Shown here one piece after another: positions 43,002 to 44,040 of a stretch of 44,040 nucleotides of DNA. How positions within the stretch are numbered: the stretch's first letter is position 1; each line of letters opens with the position of its first letter. The notes beneath the pieces were generated by a model. The model worked only from the letters and a program-made list of their open reading frames with translations. It was not told the origin of the DNA and ran no database searches. The translations under genes and the position numbers were made by a program. Source of the stretch: UBA9619 sp964630665 (GTDB taxonomy: Bacteria > Pseudomonadota > Gammaproteobacteria > Arenicellales > UBA868); NCBI GenBank assembly GCA_964630665.1, contig CAZVVN010000024.1:1-44040 (forward strand), read 5' to 3'.

Positions 43002-43415
43002 CTACTGCCGCTTGGATGTGGAGAAACTCCCAAATATAGACACAGCCCCTACGTTTCGTGCGCCAGTGAACGATGCAGTGGAATCAATTGTATTCTGTCG
43101 TGTGCTACGCATGCAGCAACATGAACTATCTTTATCGGCGGCACCGCCAGCAACCGCTGCCAACTCGTCATCACTAAGTGTCTCGTCTTCAAGTGTGGGT
43201 GAAGCCGGTAACACCAGATAACGTTTATGAGGGGTCTCAGCCAACACCTCTACCTCTATCTCATCGGAAATGGAAATGTCGCCCTCTATCTGACTCAACT
43301 CCTCTACGATTACAGTCTTTGGATCAGTAATCAGCCGCTGGCGATAGTCCTCATCTCTAAGCGCTCGGCTGATGATTTGGGCTTCAAGGTCTTCTCGAGT
43401 CAGCATGTCACTCAT
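43002..43415 (-). CDS. NHLP-leader lanthipeptide precursor with a CCC core
   Basis: A 137-residue precursor. Residues 1-85 form a nitrile-hydratase-like leader: TREDLEAQIISRALRDEDYRQRL, DPKTVIVEELSQ, then IEVEVLAETPHKRYLVLP, as in NHLP-family RiPP precursors. LSDDELAAVAGG ends at Gly90-Gly91, the double-glycine cleavage site. The 46-residue core from Ala92 has three consecutive Cys (99-101) and 14 Ser/Thr, 12 of them after the cysteines, plus Ile/Val/Phe-rich and Lys-Arg-Gln ends. GGAGG lies five bases before ATG. The stop TAG touches the ATG in front of lanM, so translation is probably coupled. Most Ser/Thr have no Cys partner, so at most three rings can form. I found no second precursor. 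Confidence 0.85.
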   Translation of the reverse strand: MSDMLTREDLEAQIISRALRDEDYRQRLITDPKTVIVEELSQIEGDISISDEIEVEVLAETPHKRYLVLPASPTLEDETLSDDELAAVAGGAADKDSSCCCMRSTRQNTIDSTASFTGARNVGAVSIFGSFSTSKRQ

Positions 43416-43462
43416 AGTATCCTCCGAATATTGATGATTGAAAAAATCGGCCGCTTAGTACG

Positions 43463-43491
43463 ATTCTAGACAAGAATCATAGCACTGTTAG
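43463..43491 (-). promoter_or_regulatory. Candidate sigma70 promoter of the lanthipeptide operon
   Basis: Minus strand: CTAACA (43486-43491), 17-base spacer, TAGAAT (43463-43468). The -10 matches 5/6 and the -35 4/6. Expected transcript start near 43456, giving a leader of about 40 bases before the precursor ATG at 43415. Confidence 0.45.
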
Positions 43492-43521
43492 TAGGCGAAC
43501 TCTCGGAATCCTTTCAGCCAT

Positions 43522-43537
43522 TGTGATCGGGATCACA
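43522..43537. promoter_or_regulatory. Perfect CRP-type palindrome upstream of the lanthipeptide promoter
   Basis: TGTGATCGGGATCACA: both half-sites TGTGA and TCACA match the CRP consensus with the exact six-base spacer. Its centre is about 73 bases upstream of the predicted transcript start, on the same helix face as known class I CRP sites. Activation of the RiPP operon by cAMP-CRP is the natural inference. Confidence 0.65.
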
Positions 43538-43643
43538 TCCACGTGAAGATTTATCCAGTATGCTTTCGAGGCGACAATTTTCAGCACAGTGGAAAAACGT
43601 GATGAAGAAGTAGTCGCCCCAAATGGCCAAAAGCAGTGAAAAT

Positions 43644-43693
43644 TGGTGGGCGCGACTGGATTTGAACCAGCGACCCTGACATTATCAGTGCCG
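43644..43693 (-). other. Orphan 3' half of a tRNA (attachment-site scar)
   Basis: On the minus strand the region ends in CGCGCCCACCA: seven acceptor bases, A73 and an encoded CCA ending at 43644. Before it is a TTCAAAT T-loop with GCTGG/CCAGT stem (43655-43671), then a variable loop and an anticodon-arm-like segment with CTGATAA. No D-arm or 5' acceptor strand exists upstream, so this is not a working tRNA. Integrases recombine within tRNA 3' halves, leaving such copies. Which tRNA it came from cannot be told. Confidence 0.6.
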
Positions 43694-43751
43694 GTACCGA
43701 GTCACGCAGTTCATGTAAATCAACCATATACGCACACCAATCCCACGGGAA

Positions 43752-43784
43752 TGTGACTGACTGTGACTGGAATGGACTGGACTG
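43752..43784. repeat. Short GACTG direct repeats next to the tRNA scar
   Basis: TGTGACTG at 43752-43759 and 43762-43769, then GAATGGACTG and GACTG to 43784. Four GACTG copies in 33 bases, about 60 bases outside the tRNA fragment. This resembles arm-type integrase binding repeats beside an attachment site, but no integrase gene is seen. Confidence 0.4.
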
Positions 43785-43893
43785 AAGAAGACTGCTGTCG
43801 GTCAAATTCTAGCTACACTGAGTACCAACCCCTTTTAATTATGAACAGCATTGGTACATCTGACCCACACTCATGGGGAACATTCTTGATTAA

Positions 43894-44040
43894 TTAACCT
43901 GGTCTTGATCTTTCGTAAGTGGTGATCTCGGGATCAACGGGGGTATGTGGCAATTTCTTGAAGTCATATAAGTAAGCGTCTGGCCTGAACCAGCTGGCGT
44001 CATCGATGATGCCCACTCTTATTCCGCGACGTTCTGGAAA
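43894..44040 (-). CDS. C-terminal part of an unrecognised protein (partial)
   Basis: The minus strand is open from the window edge to TAA at 43894-43896, giving 48 residues. They include RRGIRVGIIDDASWFRPDA, AYLYDFKKLPHTP and a charged tail ITTYERSRPG. The composition and codon use look like real coding sequence. I do not recognise the family. It lies outside the tRNA scar and is probably backbone. Confidence 0.5.
   Translation of the reverse strand, partial: FPERRGIRVGIIDDASWFRPDAYLYDFKKLPHTPVDPEITTYERSRPG

Noticed and set aside
42984..43060. Programmed -1 frameshift fusing precursor and LanM
   Set aside because: The LanM frame is open through the end of the precursor gene, but I found no slippery heptamer or downstream structure, and a fused product would destroy the leader-core logic.
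43640..43760. A functional tRNA gene
   Set aside because: The T-arm and acceptor 3' strand with CCA are present, but no D-arm or 5' acceptor strand exists upstream.
43581..43805. Small protein gene across the tRNA scar
   Set aside because: The reading frame runs through the tRNA 3' half and GACTG repeats, has no ribosome site, and shows no coding character.

Overview
This window looks like a scaffold of a heterotrophic, GC-rich proteobacterium, most likely a marine-type gammaproteobacterium. AcpH-type ACP phosphodiesterase, ArgB, TerB, a tungstate/molybdate-type ABC transporter, several molybdenum-hydroxylase genes and a carnitine/betaine catabolic block all point that way. A run of ten N (319-328) inside a coding region shows it is an assembled draft scaffold. 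Genes are dense and on both strands, and there is no complete tRNA, rRNA, CRISPR array, IS element or integrase.

Layout. 0-14 kb: the end of an Atg22/UMF1-type MFS transporter, a glycerophosphodiester phosphodiesterase, a polyprenol-phosphate mannose synthase convergent with a GT87-like membrane glycosyltransferase, TerB, a ureohydrolase, a NadR-kinase-like ATPase, a glutathione peroxidase, a HAD-IIB phosphatase, TupBC-like ABC genes without a binding protein, argB, hsp20, a DAO-type flavoprotein, pncA, and the Mo-hydroxylase maturation pair xdhC-mocA. 14-24 kb: a catabolic island of acyl-CoA enzymes. A CaiD-like carnitinyl-CoA dehydratase, an L-carnitine dehydrogenase and a BKACE enzyme lie in one leftward operon with an acyl-CoA dehydrogenase, an enoyl-CoA hydratase and a carboxymuconolactone-decarboxylase-like protein. 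A divergent pair (acyl-CoA dehydrogenase plus ADP-forming acyl-CoA ligase) could feed gamma-butyrobetaine or crotonobetaine into it. Next to this is a HalD/ArpA-like 2-oxoglutarate oxygenase that keeps the HxD motif. 24-37 kb: HAD phosphatase and acpH, a Tat-exported IorAB-type Mo-hydroxylase, an amidohydrolase, a leaderless periplasmic-binding-like protein, a 24-codon ORF with a maximal Shine-Dalgarno, dienelactone hydrolase, a 1123-residue SAM/cyclase/AAA/TPR protein and a GFA protein.

37.1-43.7 kb is visibly more AT-rich and looks acquired. It opens with a class III cyclase-TolB-like-TPR gene flanked by diverged 110-bp direct repeats. It then holds a lanthipeptide operon: an NHLP-leader precursor ending in a core with three consecutive cysteines, and a ProcM-like (CCG-type) LanM synthetase whose conserved N-terminus lies out of frame with the only plausible ATG. 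Upstream of the precursor are a sigma70-like promoter and a perfect CRP palindrome, so a cAMP-producing enzyme and a probable cAMP-controlled RiPP operon sit in the same segment. The segment ends at an orphan 3' half of a tRNA, a usual scar of integrase-mediated insertion.

The best candidate for an undescribed system is this NHLP/LanM operon with its CRP site. The tiny ORF at 31.8 kb and the carnitine/gamma-butyrobetaine module come next. All functions are read from sequence motifs and remembered family features; no search was run.
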